From Tubulanus polymorphus (lineage: Eukaryota; Nemertea; Palaeonemertea; Tubulaniformes; Tubulanidae): a stretch of DNA of 64,000 nucleotides. The notes beneath the pieces were generated by a model. The model was given only the letters and a program-made list of their open reading frames with translations, searched no databases and was not told the origin of the DNA. The number at the start of each line of letters is the position of its first letter. The first letter of the stretch is position 1. Both the position numbers and the translations under genes were made by a program. The stretch covers positions 8,551,414 to 8,615,413 of the forward strand of contig NC_134034.1 in NCBI RefSeq assembly GCF_964204645.1, in the 5' to 3' direction. Below are positions 1 to 11,518 of the stretch, in pieces.

Positions 1-1828
1 TCAGACGAAGACGTAAATAGTTTTCTTAGGGATTTTGAAGCTAGAGACAATTTTGGGGGGTGGAAAAAGTCGAAGGATGTGGCGGCTTTTCCGATGTGCT
101 TAAGTGGAAGAGCTAGAAATGATTTTTATGAGTTAAAAGATCGAAGTAAGGACGAACAAGGAAATGCCACTGATATTAATTTAGAAAATGTTTTTAGATT
201 GTTTAAAGAAAAGTTCGGTGGTAAAGACATGGAATGGGTTTTACAATCGGAATTTTATTCAATTAAAATGAAGGAAGGAGAATCATTAGATTCTTACATA
301 TCTCGAGTGGTTGGCGATATTTTGCAACCCTTTATTCACGGGTTACTACCGAATACTAAGGCATTTGTGCTGGGGAAGTGCCCAACTTCATTAGACCAGG
401 CTATAAATAAATCGCGTCTGGCGGTGGAGTTGGATAAACTTGTACCAGCACAAGCCCAGGTAAGGTCTATACATCTCGATTACTCGCGGCAGGTTGCATT
501 GGAACAGGAGGTAAAAGGATTGAACGAAAATTAACCCAGCTGCTGTCTTTACAGAGAAGTAATGATGGTGCCGACCAGCGGAGACCGATAAGGTTATCCG
601 ATGGTCGTCCCTATTGTGAAAACAGTAACACAGCTGGCCACACTACAGCTAGGTCTAGGCGTAACAATAATTCCAATATAACCTGTCATAACTGCGGTCG
701 TCGAGGTGATATTTCGCCAAATTGTCGGGCGCAAAGACATGATTTTTCTCAAAGAGCTCAATTCCACAGACCGGAACCTCCGCCTCGAACGCCGCAGCGA
801 TATCAATATCAAGAATACGGTTCCATACCTCTCAATACACATGCGCAGCAGCGAAACTATCCAGACAATAGACCAAACATTCGTTCAGGTAAACCGGGGA
901 CACAACAAAATAACTATTATCAACCACCGGGTCCAAACCAGAATCCTCCTGTTTTTTAGATGGATTTGGGAAACGAAAATCGGCTTATGAGTATGAGGTA
1001 AATCATAAGCCATGGCCACAGCAAATCATTTGTAGATACGAACAGGAAAACAGCGTTTATCCAAATGTGTACAACAGTACGGGTTGTATCCGTAATTCTA
1101 ATAAAATCATAACGTACGGTGACAACAAACTGAACAGCTGTTATAGTAATAATCCCTGGTATAGAGACAGCTCGAAATTTAAAGGTTCAGTGCTGGAAAA
1201 CTCATGTAGTTTCATTGTAGATAATAACGTGCGTAAATCGCAATATGAGAGTAGTGACCAATGAACGTTGATAATTTAAATTCAGTATATGATAATTGTC
1301 TATGCATTTGAGGTACAAGAACTTCTAATGAAGGAGTTAATGAAAAAACAAGTGTCAATAATAATAGTAATAGCAATAGCGATTCAAAACCTAGTTTGGA
1401 AGTAACGACCCGAAAAGGGTCGACGGAGCAAGTTATTAACGCTACTGAGTTTAGAGAGTGAATCAGCAGATAATTCAGAAATATGTAAAGAGGTATTTTC
1501 AAAGCGTGGAAATGATAATATATTAAGTAATGAAAATAATTCGAGTTAACGGATTCGAATCTGATTAAGAATTTAGGGTAGCAGATAATAAAATAATCTC
1601 CAGCGCTGAGGGTTCTTCCAGTAAAGAGTTGTATACTAAGGATGAACAAAGTAAAACTATAATTGATTCGTACGAAAAGGACACAAATTCCTTCGTCAAT
1701 AATGATAGTATTAAAAAAATGTCTACGAATAATGCTGAGGCTGATCTTGCCTCAAACATGAACAGGGAACCCGTCAAATTTGACCCTGGGGAGGATATTC
1801 AAGGGCTCTGCAGATGGGCAGGAAACTG
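1..1828 (+). pseudogene. Gypsy-1 gag region, partial at 5' end
   Basis: This is the Gag part of a Ty3/gypsy-type LTR retrotransposon, which would form the particle that packages the RNA. The frame is open from base 1 and runs to a stop near 534, so the true start and the 5' LTR lie outside the window. Residues of the first open stretch match the helical capsid region of gypsy Gags. A +1 change of frame near 530 leads into a basic stretch and a zinc knuckle around 690-735, C-x2-C-x4-D-x4-C, in which the usual histidine is aspartate (GRRGDISPNC). The remainder (965-1828) is Asn/Ser-rich with several stops. It ends exactly where the long-TIR element begins. The capsid-like pattern and CCHC-type spacing make the assignment good, but the copy is dead. 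Confidence 0.75.
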
Positions 1829-1832
1829 ATAT

Positions 1833-2335
1833 AACGCAGTCTCAAATGTTTTGTGACTTTCTCAAAATGTATCAAAAATTTAACTAATTTTTAGTTCATA
1901 AGTCCTCAAATATTCATAAATGAACAGTTAAAAATTGTTGAAACATGTCGACTCTGCCGTAAAATCAACCTATTAACAGTCCGGAATTTGGGATAATATT
2001 GGGCTTTAGAGAACATAATGCCCCCGAGGTCTTCACATTTACAGAAAATATTACGTAAGTGATTCACGCGCAGCGCGCGATAGGAGCACAATAGAAATCT
2101 GAGCCGCGCGTTCTTGAGTGTCACCAATTAAGAGGACCGCTATTGTGAAAATTGACTGCGGGAGGAATATTCCTCCCAATGTCAATCGATGGAAACTTGA
2201 CCATGGGGTCCGATATTTTAACAATTGACTTTGGGAGGAATATTCCTCCCAAGGTCAAACGAAGAGAATTTGACCTTCAGGTCTGATATTCAAAGTATCA
2301 ACTTCGGGAGGAATGTTCCTCCGAATGTCAAACGA
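1833..2335 (+). repeat. Left terminal inverted repeat of copy A
   Basis: About 500 bp that reappear inverted at 8380-8874 with only scattered single-base differences. Both arms start with AACGCAGTCTC. The arm includes the palindrome ACGCGCAGCGCGCG near 2070. Small open frames of about 61-73 codons occur in every arm copy in the window, but they look like passive conservation of a young repeat. Confidence 0.9.
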
Positions 2336-2400
2336 AGGAAACTGGACCTGGTCTGTTATTCGAAATATAGACTTTGGGATGAATGTTCTTCCAAACCACT
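2142..2400 (+). repeat. Subterminal palindromic repeat array, left
   Basis: Four units of roughly 65 bp, each with a palindromic core close to GGGAGGAATATTCCTCCC inside a larger dyad (TTGAC...GTCAA). The cores diverge progressively inward (the innermost reads GGGATGAATGTTCTTCC). Repeated subterminal dyads are typical transposase-binding arrays of DNA transposons; that role is inferred here. Confidence 0.8.
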
Positions 2401-3171
2401 AAACGCTTAAACCTGAGCTTTTAGAATGAAGGTATATATATATATATATTAATTATATTGGTGTAATAATTGTTTTAATAAGTAGTATACTATAGCGACG
2501 ACATCAGACATATTTAGGCAATTTGAGTGATAATGTACACGGTATTTGAGGGTCTGCGACGAATGATTTATAGAAAGTTGAATAGCTGTAGTGCAGGTTC
2601 TAATAATAAGCCTAATATAGTCTTCACATCGCAATCAGTTGTTAGAATGCATCTTCCTTTTTCTTTACTTGATCTTGAGTCTTTGACTATAATTAACTAT
2701 AATCAATATTACTTATTTCATTATATAGCGCACTGCTGCAAATTGTAATCAGTGTGCTTTGCATGAGTATAAAATCAACACAAGCTGAAAGAATCGAAAT
2801 TTAAATACGTGGATGATAAAAATCAAGTTAAAAGGTGTAGGGACGGAGAGATCTGGCGAAGAAAAAAAAACAGTAATGGGCGCAAAATGGACCCTTGCCT
2901 AATCGCCCGACCTAAAACTACGGACCAGACCTGAGTCAAATTAAGCGTGTTGATTTAAACTGGTTCTGGAAGTCAGACACTTCGCTTGGTTTAAGTATGG
3001 ACTCGTTTTAGATTCCATGGTTTAAGCATTGTTTAGTAACGAATGAATGTGTTTAAATTTGAATGTGAAATGAATTTGAACATGAAAATCTGCGCGCTCT
3101 TTGGTAAGCCATGCGTAAAATTTAAGTCGGACCTGATTCGAGCCAATTTAGCCCCGACAAATCGTCTCTAT

Positions 3172-3430
3172 AGCTGCGATCACACGTGTATTTTTGGCCA
3201 GGGCCAAATTTGGCCCGACCAAAAACGTCGGACCAGGCCCGAGCACCAGACAAATGACTGCGTTTGAATTGCAACTAGCACCGTAAATGATCCACTTCGC
3301 TTTGTTTGAGCATTGTTTAGTATCGAGTGAATGGTTTGCGTGTGAACGCGCTCTCTAATTACCAAATTTGGCCCGAGCCTGATCGGTGCTAATTTGGCCC
3401 GGGCCAAATCATCTCCGTGTGATCGCGGCT
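3172..3430. mobile_element. Nested MITE-like inverted-repeat unit in copy A
   Basis: The left arm begins AGCTGCGATCACACG and contains GGGCCAAATTTGGCCC. The right arm (about 3390-3430) is its inverse, ending CGTGTGATCGCGGCT. The unit is about 260 bp with no coding frame. In copy B the matching place keeps the right arm but has lost the left arm and upstream sequence, consistent with a later deletion. No target duplication could be fixed. Confidence 0.45.
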
Positions 3431-5157
3431 TATGTGGGTCATGATTGTTGGGAGAAATCTTTCCCTTTATGTTTGCAAATTAGCCATTGTCCTAGTTTTA
3501 ACTTCTGATTTGTACCCTGTATAGGGTTTATATTTCTGTTTGTACTCTTTCATAGAAATACGACAGATATCAAATGGAATCTTTGATTAAAGACACTGTA
3601 GACCGGTACACACTAATATGTCCATCCATCCGACCTACGAGCGATCATCTCATTAATGTGATAATTGCTCGTAAATCCGACAGCTACATTTTACAACTAG
3701 AAATATATTAGATCAGATTCCTAACAATAAAATCATTACTATTAAGAATATGTTATTGATTATGAATTAATTCAAAATGAATTGACAAAATATATTGCTT
3801 TGAATGGCCTTTAGATATTGGATAGGGCGATTTTGAATTATTTTTGGGGAAATTTTATCGAGAAGCTCAAACTCAGATAAAGTGTTTAAGGCGGATCTTT
3901 CCCGATTATGATCCCACCATATGAATTGCTCACGAAACTACTATGTATAAACACCTCACAATTAACGTAATGACCCAGTGACGTCCTGTTGCACAAGCTA
4001 TATTACACCATGATAAAAAGCCTATTATAGTCGAGTAGGATTTCTCGATGTATAAATGCAGGGAGGGTTGGGAGCTTTATGTTCAATAACATTAGGTTCC
4101 AATGTTTGCTCTATGGATTTCAGAATAAAAGAAAAATCTACGTTTAAACGTGATATCTGTTTCATTACTCGTGATATATCGGGGAATCTCTGTAGTAAAA
4201 TTGGGCGATTTCAAAAATATTACAAAATGAGCAAATTGCGATTCTTAGTGATTTTTGCTAACAGTATGGATTCTAGCGTATACGCGGATTTGTGTGTTAT
4301 GTAATAAGTATCGTAGCGAATAATCAAAGTATCTACTGTAGCTAGATATGACAATTAAATATCCCCCAGAATATCTCCTTCAAAATAGCTTGATCCGTTC
4401 AAAAAAGATCACCTGGTAAAGATTTCCTATGTAGAAATCTAAAAAATCTAAACCCTACGTAAACATGGTAAACATACCCTGGGTAAAAATCCCCCAAATA
4501 TTCATACTTGGTGATTGTCAAGAACATGTCAAAGCACGATGATTCTCGAATTTGCAATGAGACTGAAATATGTTTGAACTTTTAAATGAAATCTTTCGTT
4601 GCGATAAATTCTTACGGATAAAATAAATTGTAAGAATTAATAAGAGTAATAAACTTTTATTTGTAATATCTTAAGATTCGAACTGGAATATTTTTGAATT
4701 TCAGCTGTGCGATGCCATGAATTATTAGAAATAACGTACTTTTGATATTAAATATTTTAGATTCAAGCTAGTGTTATATATTTGAAATGTGCGATGAACC
4801 CCTTCACTAAGCTGTGCAATAACTACATGTATATGTACTAATTTAGTATCAATGAAAGGTTAATTTGTAGTATGTTTTAATTTAAATAGCATAGTTTGTA
4901 TGGGCATATTGATATCCTTACGGTGTTCGACAGTAAAATATGAATAAATTGGATATACGTATCAATAATACGAATTAATTGACCTTAAGATTGTATCTAC
5001 TTATAATCCCTTCAAAGGGAGGGGATTACCTAATTTGAAGAATTGGGGATTTTTACCGAGGGGATTTTTACTCGCTTACTTAGATGTTTTGAATTATTGA
5101 CTTAGTTGTTTTATTAAGTTTAAGTTAATCACTAGTAAGTTTATTCATTGACCACTT

Positions 5158-6983
5158 GCATGATAGTTCTCGATATATTCATTATATGCAATGAAATGAA
5201 ATGTAAGTTCATCACATTTCTGAATTCATTAATACCGATTTTAATTGTTTTAAGCCCCATGAAAAATATGTGATGTCATTATATTGAAAGCTTAATGTTT
5301 TATTATCATTGGCAGTAGTTCTCATAAATTTTCCTTGGCCTTTTTTTCCGTGGCCATTTTAACCTTGGCCATTTTTTCCTGGACAAATTACCTTGGCCAT
5401 TTTTTCCTTGGCCATTCTTTCCTGGCCATTTTTCCTTGGCCATTTTTCCAACATTCTGGGTTTTTTTTACAACTAACCCTTAGCAATCCACTGTAATGAA
5501 CAATTTACTTTGTTTTGCTAAATTAACTACTTGTAATCAATTCACCATAGAACTGTGGTCGATCCTAACAAAGAGTCCGGCGTGCTATTCTAAACTTCAG
5601 TGGACAAAAATCTCTTTCTAAAAATTATATTGCTAAGATATTCTTAGTCTTCATCCTTCAGCATGAACTCTAGGCCTGGATATATTTCGGATTCATTAAA
5701 TGGTATCATGTGTGTGTAGAACGTTTGGGCGAAGGTATTATCCCCCTGGATCACGCGTAAAACAAACAGAAAACATATTTTCATACATAGGTCATCGCAT
5801 TATAGAAATTGAACTGATGACAAGTTGTATTAAATCTCTATAGATCAAACACTGTTAAGGAAAATGCATTATGTGTGTTGTTTCTATATAACTACTATCG
5901 ACTGTGCGCCTCGGGCTCAGTCAACTCGCCATCTTCATGATTGAAATATTTGATTAGGCAGTCCTATCAAAAGTGGCGTAAATTCATACAAGCGAATAAT
6001 TTGTTGTTTCCAAAGGTTTTTGTTACCGGCTCGTCTACACGGTAATGGTCGAAAGTCCCCGGTAAAAATCCCCTAAGAATACCAATTAAAGAGCTTATGA
6101 TTTGCTGCCGCTGGTATGTTTTCGTTTGTATTGCAAAATTAAGTCCAAAATAACTGGAATCGTTTTAAAGGATTTCTGTGAAAATTTTCAATTTTTCCCC
6201 ACACGTCAACAAGTGCCTTTCAAATCAAGATCGATTCCTCATGCGTAAAAACGATTGAAGCAATTTTTGCAGTTTTATTTATTTATGGTTTGATACGTCA
6301 AGATTTCAGTAAAAAGGGCAACATCATCGTTTATGTTAGCGAAGCTTGGTATACAAGCAGGCTGACAATAACAAGCCACTGAATTTTATCGGTTTAGGCT
6401 TTGTATAGCTCATTATCTATAGAAAGTCAGTGATTAAGTCCTAAGTAAATATTGCTCAATTAAATAGAATTCATTATGACAATGTACAAGCGATGACAGG
6501 CCTATGAGGCACCCGTAAATCAAAAATGTATTTCACGGATTTTGCTGTGCGATGCGATAAATTATTGAAACTTTTTATTTAAAATATCTTTGAAATACTA
6601 TTGAAATTTGAAATATTATTTTACCAGTGCGATAATTTTTAGTATTAGTTTAGTACTAATGAAGTATTTCAATCTTTGGATAAACGTTGGAAAAATGGCA
6701 AGGGGAAAATTGCCGCTAAATAAACATTAGAATTTGCAAGTTTTGTAATAACTTTGAATTGTTAAATTTTACTGGACATTGGTGTATGCTGAATATCACG
6801 AACAACGAAACATATATCTCATAAAAACGTTGATTGACTTTTTCAACTTTCATCATTTCAATAACAATCAATCGATTTTTAAGTCGATTTAATTACCAGG
6901 ATAGCGACTATATGCGTTTGTGCTTTTAATCAACTAGTTTCCGAATCCGTGGTATGTCAATCAAATAATAATTTTTAAGTCGA
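5158..6983. other. 1.8 kb segment of copy A absent from copy B
   Basis: Alignment by eye of the two copies is continuous up to 5157 (copy B about 37847) and resumes at 6984 (copy B about 37853). The extra DNA contains no usable reading frame and no convincing terminal repeats of its own. Copy B has a few bases of T/A microhomology at the joint, which favours deletion in copy B over insertion in copy A. Confidence 0.6.
5336..5457 (+). repeat. Tandem CCTTGGCCATTTTT array
   Basis: About seven imperfect repeats of a 14-18 base unit, CCTTGGCCATTTTTT, lie within the segment missing from copy B. No function can be assigned. Confidence 0.8.
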
Positions 6984-8204
6984 GAAAAAGTAAGATGCAT
7001 TCTATCAACTAATTTCAATGTAAAGACTATAATGCTTCCTATATGAATCAATACTAAAGCATTCATACCGCAGGCCACTTAATCTTAAGATTGATTGTGA
7101 GAGGTGTTTAAACATAATGGTCACATGAGTAATTAAATGGTTGTGTCACAAAGGGAGAAATCTGCCTTAGACATAACATCCCGATATCTGGAGTTCTGGG
7201 CTTAGTAACGCATGTTTAGAATGAATTTTATCCAATATTTTTGTAACATAATGTTTTCTCTCTGCAAATTCCTGACGTTTTCTGGGTGCTAACGTTCAGT
7301 GGCTAGTAGGCTGGATTGTATTTTCCCTTTATTTCATAGATCTCCATGCATATAAACTTGAACTGAACTGAATGGGAACTGAGTTCGGTTAGGAGTAAAA
7401 ACCTCCTTATCAACTCCTATTTCTGAATTGTATATAAAGGAGTGAAGAAAGAAACAAACCCTCATACCGAATACACTTTTACGTATAAATGAGAATAATG
7501 CTCACTAGGACAATGGCTAATTTGCGAATTTGCGACCGTAAATGAAAGAAATACGACTCGAATAATTTTTTTTATCATGCGTGACACGCGAATCTCCTAT
7601 GAACGCTAGTAATGAGAGAAGAATCCACACGAATGAAATGTATCAGCTTCATGATGATCTTTGATCTTTAATCCTTGAATGACCATTCTTAATTAACACA
7701 AAACACTTAATATAAATGATTTGTATCGATTACTATAGAATTTCCATTTAAAGAATGCATTTATCAAATTACGTCCATTGACTCCGAAAATGAACCTTTA
7801 AACCCGTAAATTAGCTAAACTCGTGCCGTTAAGCTATTTAGATTTATCGCAGTCTAGCGAAAATTTGTAAGCAAACCTAATATATTCCCTGTATAATCAA
7901 AACTTAATTTCTATGTTATGCACGTGTTTTAATTACGATTTCCCCTCTACATGTTTATCGGGAAGGGCCTGATTACAATCTGATTACAATTGATTGTCAA
8001 CAAAGTTATAGCAATTTACTGTTAGACAAAGAAAATACAAAATCTATTTAGTTTTCTAAAATTGTATGTAGGCCTATGTCTCATACCGTCTCATTACCTC
8101 GAACACTGTGTATCGTATCACTCGAAATTCATAAATCTACCGGCTTTATGGCTTAAAAAAAACTAATTACACCCAAAACACCTATCTTTCTAAAATTTCA
8201 GGTT

Positions 8205-8560
8205 ATAGCGTTTAGTGGTGGGAGGAAAAATTCCTCCCTAAATCAATATACTTTGAATCTAAGACTCGGGTTCATTTTCCTTCAGTTGACAAATGAAAAT
8301 ATTTCGAATATCAGACCAGGTCCATTTTCCTTCGTTTGACCATGGACGTATAAACTAGATTATACGTCCATGGTTTGACATAGGGAGGAACATTCCTCCC
8401 GACGTCGATACTTTGAATATCAGACCTGAAGGTCAAATTCTCTTCGTTTGACCTTGGGAGGAATATTCCTCCCAAAGTCAATTGTTAAAATATCGGACCC
8501 CATGGTCAAGTTTCCATCGATTGACATTAGGAGGAATATTCCTCCCGCAGTCAATTTTCA
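8205..8560 (-). repeat. Subterminal palindromic repeat array, right
   Basis: Inverted counterpart of the left array, with the same GGGAGGAATATTCCTCCC-type cores spaced about 65 bp apart, and carrying a 33 bp perfect hairpin insertion at 8341-8373. The symmetric placement at both ends supports a role in transposase recognition. Confidence 0.8.
8340..8379. repeat. Micro-hairpin inserted in the right arm of copy A
   Basis: CCATGGACGTATAA, a 6 base loop (actaga), then TTATACGTCCATGG form a perfect 14 bp stem. TTTGAC occurs just before the hairpin (8335-8340) and again just after it (8374-8379). The same place in copy B (about 39165-39180) has one TTTGAC and no hairpin, so this is a clean insertion with a 6 bp direct repeat. 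Confidence 0.85.
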
Positions 8561-8874
8561 CAATAGCGGTCCTCTTAATTGGTGACACTCAAAGAACGCG
8601 CGGCTCAGATTTCTATTGTGCGCCTATCGCGCGCTGCGCGTGAATCACTTACGTAATCTTTTCTGTAAATGTGAAGACCTAGGGGGCATTATGTTCTCTA
8701 AAGCCCAATATTATCCCAAATTCCGGACTGTTAATAGGTTGATTTTACAGCAGAGTCGACATGTTTCAACAATTTTTAACTGTTCATTTATGAATATTTG
8801 AGGACTTATGAACTAAAAATTAGTTAAATTTCTGATACATTTTGAGAAAGTCACAAAACATTTGAGACTGCGTT
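8380..8874 (-). repeat. Right terminal inverted repeat of copy A
   Basis: Inverted partner of 1833-2335, ending in GAGACTGCGTT at 8874 and followed by the target duplication atat. Confidence 0.9.
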
Positions 8875-8878
8875 ATAT

Positions 8879-9165
8879 ATATTAAATGTGCACGTCAGAA
8901 CCAAATAATTGAAAACTGTTGGAAGAGGGTGAGAAAAAGAGGTCGCCTGTATGCCAAAGGTCTGGAGAGGAAATACTTCATGATGGCTAACTTTATAGAT
9001 TGCGCGTTTTAAGTTAATACAGGAACTTTAATAGACAATTCTACCCTAGATTTTGAAAATAAATGTAGAATTTTCATTAAGGAACTGCCGACTGTTGAGT
9101 GTGCGGAATATTTGAATATTTTGAATGAACTTAACACACTGTTAGATCGGTTAGCGAAATTGGGT
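8879..9165 (+). pseudogene. Gypsy-1 sequence after copy A, possible protease region
   Basis: Resumption of Gypsy-1 on the far side of copy A. A mostly open frame with one stop (near 9011) reads like protein and contains VNTGTLI directly after the stop, which could be a damaged aspartic protease motif with Asn for the catalytic Asp. It is followed by a helical leucine-rich stretch. The frame is lost at the TA hairpin. The retroelement assignment rests mainly on position. Confidence 0.4.
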
Positions 9166-9175
9166 ACAATGGTAT

Positions 9176-9446
<271 letters not shown>

Positions 9447-9924
9447 CTTTCGGGAACATACAAGATACAAGATACAAGTAGTGCATGGAAGCTAGTGTTC
9501 ATGGCTAGTATTGCAGTATCAGACAACCTGCGTGGATATGTACATACATGAACATAAATAGAAATTATATAAATGAACAAGTGCGGAAGTGACGTATGTA
9601 TCTACGTAGGTAAACCAAATATGGTACGGCCAAATATGGTAGAGCTCCGGGAATGATCTGTATACATCTAATAAGAAGAAATAAACGAAAGATGACTTTA
9701 GAAATTGTTAAGTTATTTCTGGGAGCCGTGTGAGAAATCAAGACCAAGGACGGAGATCTGATCTGAGAGAGTGTCCTCGCAACATCATCTAGAAGAATTA
9801 TTACCACGACGCTAGTTGGACAACCCAATCCAGATTCAGCACTGGAAGATATACGAACCGCAACATAGGAGAAGAATCCATCACCACAACACTGTTGCAG
9901 AACCGAAACCATCACCACAACAGT

Positions 9925-10195
9925 GCTATGATTTCCGTTATGGATAGCCAAATTTATCATAAATCCCCATTATTGAAAACTATTTCGATTAAAGAACGAC
10001 AACTTAGTGTCGCTCACTCTGCAAACGGTTCTCTAGAGGGAACTGTAGAAATTCCGATTCAGAAAGGTCAAGAAAAGTTTAGACAGACGGTTTATTTAGC
10101 AAGTCCACTACAACAAAAGTTAAAATTTGGCCTAGATTTTATGAACGAAAAGAGAGTTCAGTTAGATTTTTGTACAGGGACAATGTCCTGAGATA
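9925..10195 (+). pseudogene. Gypsy-1 aspartic protease remnant
   Basis: A frame open from about 9895 that reads like the second half of a gypsy protease (ISVMDSQIY, then HSANGSLEGTVEIPI, then FGLDFM). In a working enzyme D-[ST]-G-A should precede ISVM; here the bases give NSAMISVM, so the catalytic aspartate is missing. The sequence just upstream (9880-9925) holds a direct repeat of CCATCACCACAACA, suggesting a rearranged joint. It belongs to the same element as the RT at 10612. Confidence 0.6.
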
Positions 10196-10321
10196 AGGGT
10201 TATCCAATACAGCTACAAAAACAGGTTGGCCTCGGTCATCACGCCAAGGTTACGGCAATTAGCGATATGACTATTCCTCAAAAATCACAATGTAACATAA
10301 GCGGCAAACTAAATATGTATC

Positions 10322-10611
10322 TTGCAGATCATAACTACGTTCTCTTCGAACCGGATTATGAAAACCCGCTACAATATCAACAGTAACGAATGTATTGTGG
10401 AAATTCATAAGAGACGAGTACCACTAAAATTATGCAATACTACCAACATACCTCTGAAAATTAGGAAGAGTACAGCCATAGGTTTTGTAACATTGGACTT
10501 TTCGGCAGTTTCACAAGATCGTTTCGACCAAATACATCAATTAAATGAACAATCCGATATTAGAGATTATTTATGCCCCTTAGCAGTAAATAACTTGGAC
10601 ATGACGTGACC
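10322..10611 (+). pseudogene. Gypsy-1 protease-RT linker
   Basis: Continuation of pol between protease and reverse transcriptase. The pattern (KLCNTTNIPLKIRKSTAIG) is the beta-rich linker commonly found before the RT of gypsy elements. It lies in a different frame from 9925-10195, and a stop separates it from the RT frame, so at least two frame breaks have occurred. Confidence 0.6.
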
Positions 10612-11037
10612 AATTCCGACCTGAGTCCGAACGGAAGAAAAAAAGTTGGAAGCTTTACTCGAGGAATATCGAGACATTTTTGCAAATGATAGTGGGGAGC
10701 TTACACGAGCTAATGTGCCGTGGCAACACCGGATCCATACCGGTGCAACACCACCTATCGGGCGTAGACCGTATAAACCTCCATTTGCACTGAGGGAGGT
10801 CGAAGATAAGCTAGTTAAAAAGTTGGCTGAACAAGGCATTGTCAGGGAGTCCACGTTTGAATGGGCATCTCCGTGTATATTAGTACGCAAGGGGGGCCAA
10901 ACAAATCCTGATGGCTCACCGTCCGATCGGTTGGTTCATGATTATCGCCAATTGAATAAGGCAACTAAAATTGATACGTTTCCTGGACCAACTATAGCAG
11001 AAATATTTACAAATATAGGAAAAAGGAAGGGTCCAAT
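10612..11037 (+). pseudogene. Gypsy-1 reverse transcriptase, N-terminal part
   Basis: The N-terminal fingers region of a Ty3/gypsy RT. It has the motif series HRIHTG...RPYKPPFALREVEDKL, GIVRESTFEWASPCILV and HDYRQLNKATKIDTFP. The frame stops abruptly at the point where the Gmr1-like element begins. The next expected motif (FTTLDLHSG) is found at 16500, on the far side of that insertion. CCAAT at 11033-11037 is one half of the 5 bp target duplication. Confidence 0.85.
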
Positions 11038-11359
11038 TGTTACGACCAATTGAGAATCCTCTGGAAATCTTGTTGCGAATTCCTCGAAGTCAAGTATTAA
11101 AGACCAACGACTTCCACTTTTCAGATAACAGCAATTTATTTTACGTAGTACTGGTCTGGCCGTAACTCTCGAACTGCCTGCATGTTCACAAAACCAGATA
11201 TTTATATTGAAGACCGTGACTGTGAACAGACAGTACAGTTCAGTGGTTCTTAGCACACATTATATATAGAAGTTATACAGACAGTTTAACAGAGAAATAT
11301 GAATATACTTGATAGAATACCATGGAGATTATATACATTTCACATACATGGACATAACA
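11038..11359 (-). repeat. 3' LTR of the Gmr1-like element
   Basis: 322 bp, identical in length to 16173-16494 and mismatched only at 11201 and 11309-11310. On the element strand it begins TGTTATGTCC and ends GGTCGTAACA. Confidence 0.95.
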
Positions 11360-11360
11360 G

Positions 11361-11375
11361 ACGCCCCCCCCCTTA
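11361..11375 (-). other. Polypurine tract of the Gmr1-like element
   Basis: On the element strand a run of about ten G after AA lies just upstream of the 3' LTR, separated from it by CGTC. This is the expected site for plus-strand priming. Confidence 0.7.
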
Positions 11376-11518
11376 AAAGGGTCAGTCAAATTTATTATAG
11401 CACTTTAATAAACTATAGAATGAACTGCAAAATGTTCAGCCGTTACTCATTAAGACTTATCATAATTCAGAATTCCTTCTTCAAAATTCAATCATCACAG
11501 TAATAGACCTAAGTACAA

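Larger units (their letters stand above)
1833..8874. mobile_element. Long-TIR non-autonomous DNA element, copy A
   Basis: A 7,042 bp element bounded by near-identical terminal inverted repeats starting AACGCAGTCTCAAATG and flanked by a 4 bp direct repeat (atat at 1829-1832 and 8875-8878). It sits inside the Gypsy-1 gag/pol. No long reading frame occurs inside, so it must have moved with a transposase supplied elsewhere. A second copy at 34452-39670 has the same ends and a different 4 bp duplication (cact), which fixes both the ends and the duplication length. Sub-structures are listed separately: subterminal palindromic repeats, a nested inverted-repeat unit, a tandem array and a short inserted hairpin. 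A 4 bp duplication is known in several superfamilies, including Chapaev and Sola, so no superfamily is assigned. Confidence 0.9.

Noticed and set aside
2225-2410. Frame shared with 34845-35045 across the dyad array
   Set aside because: Falls on the palindromic repeat units and exists only because the DNA repeat is conserved.
5336-5457. CRISPR-like tandem repeats
   Set aside because: No spacers of constant length, AT-rich unit, eukaryotic context; a plain tandem array.
8616-8801. A 61-codon frame conserved in all four TIR arms (also about 1906-2127, 34525-34710, 39412-39597)
   Set aside because: Arms are nearly identical at the DNA level, including outside the frame. One copy has a stop or different start, so there is no evidence of selection on a protein.
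9565-9960. 131-codon minus-strand frame
   Set aside because: Antisense to Gypsy-1 pol upstream of the protease; no domain-like composition.
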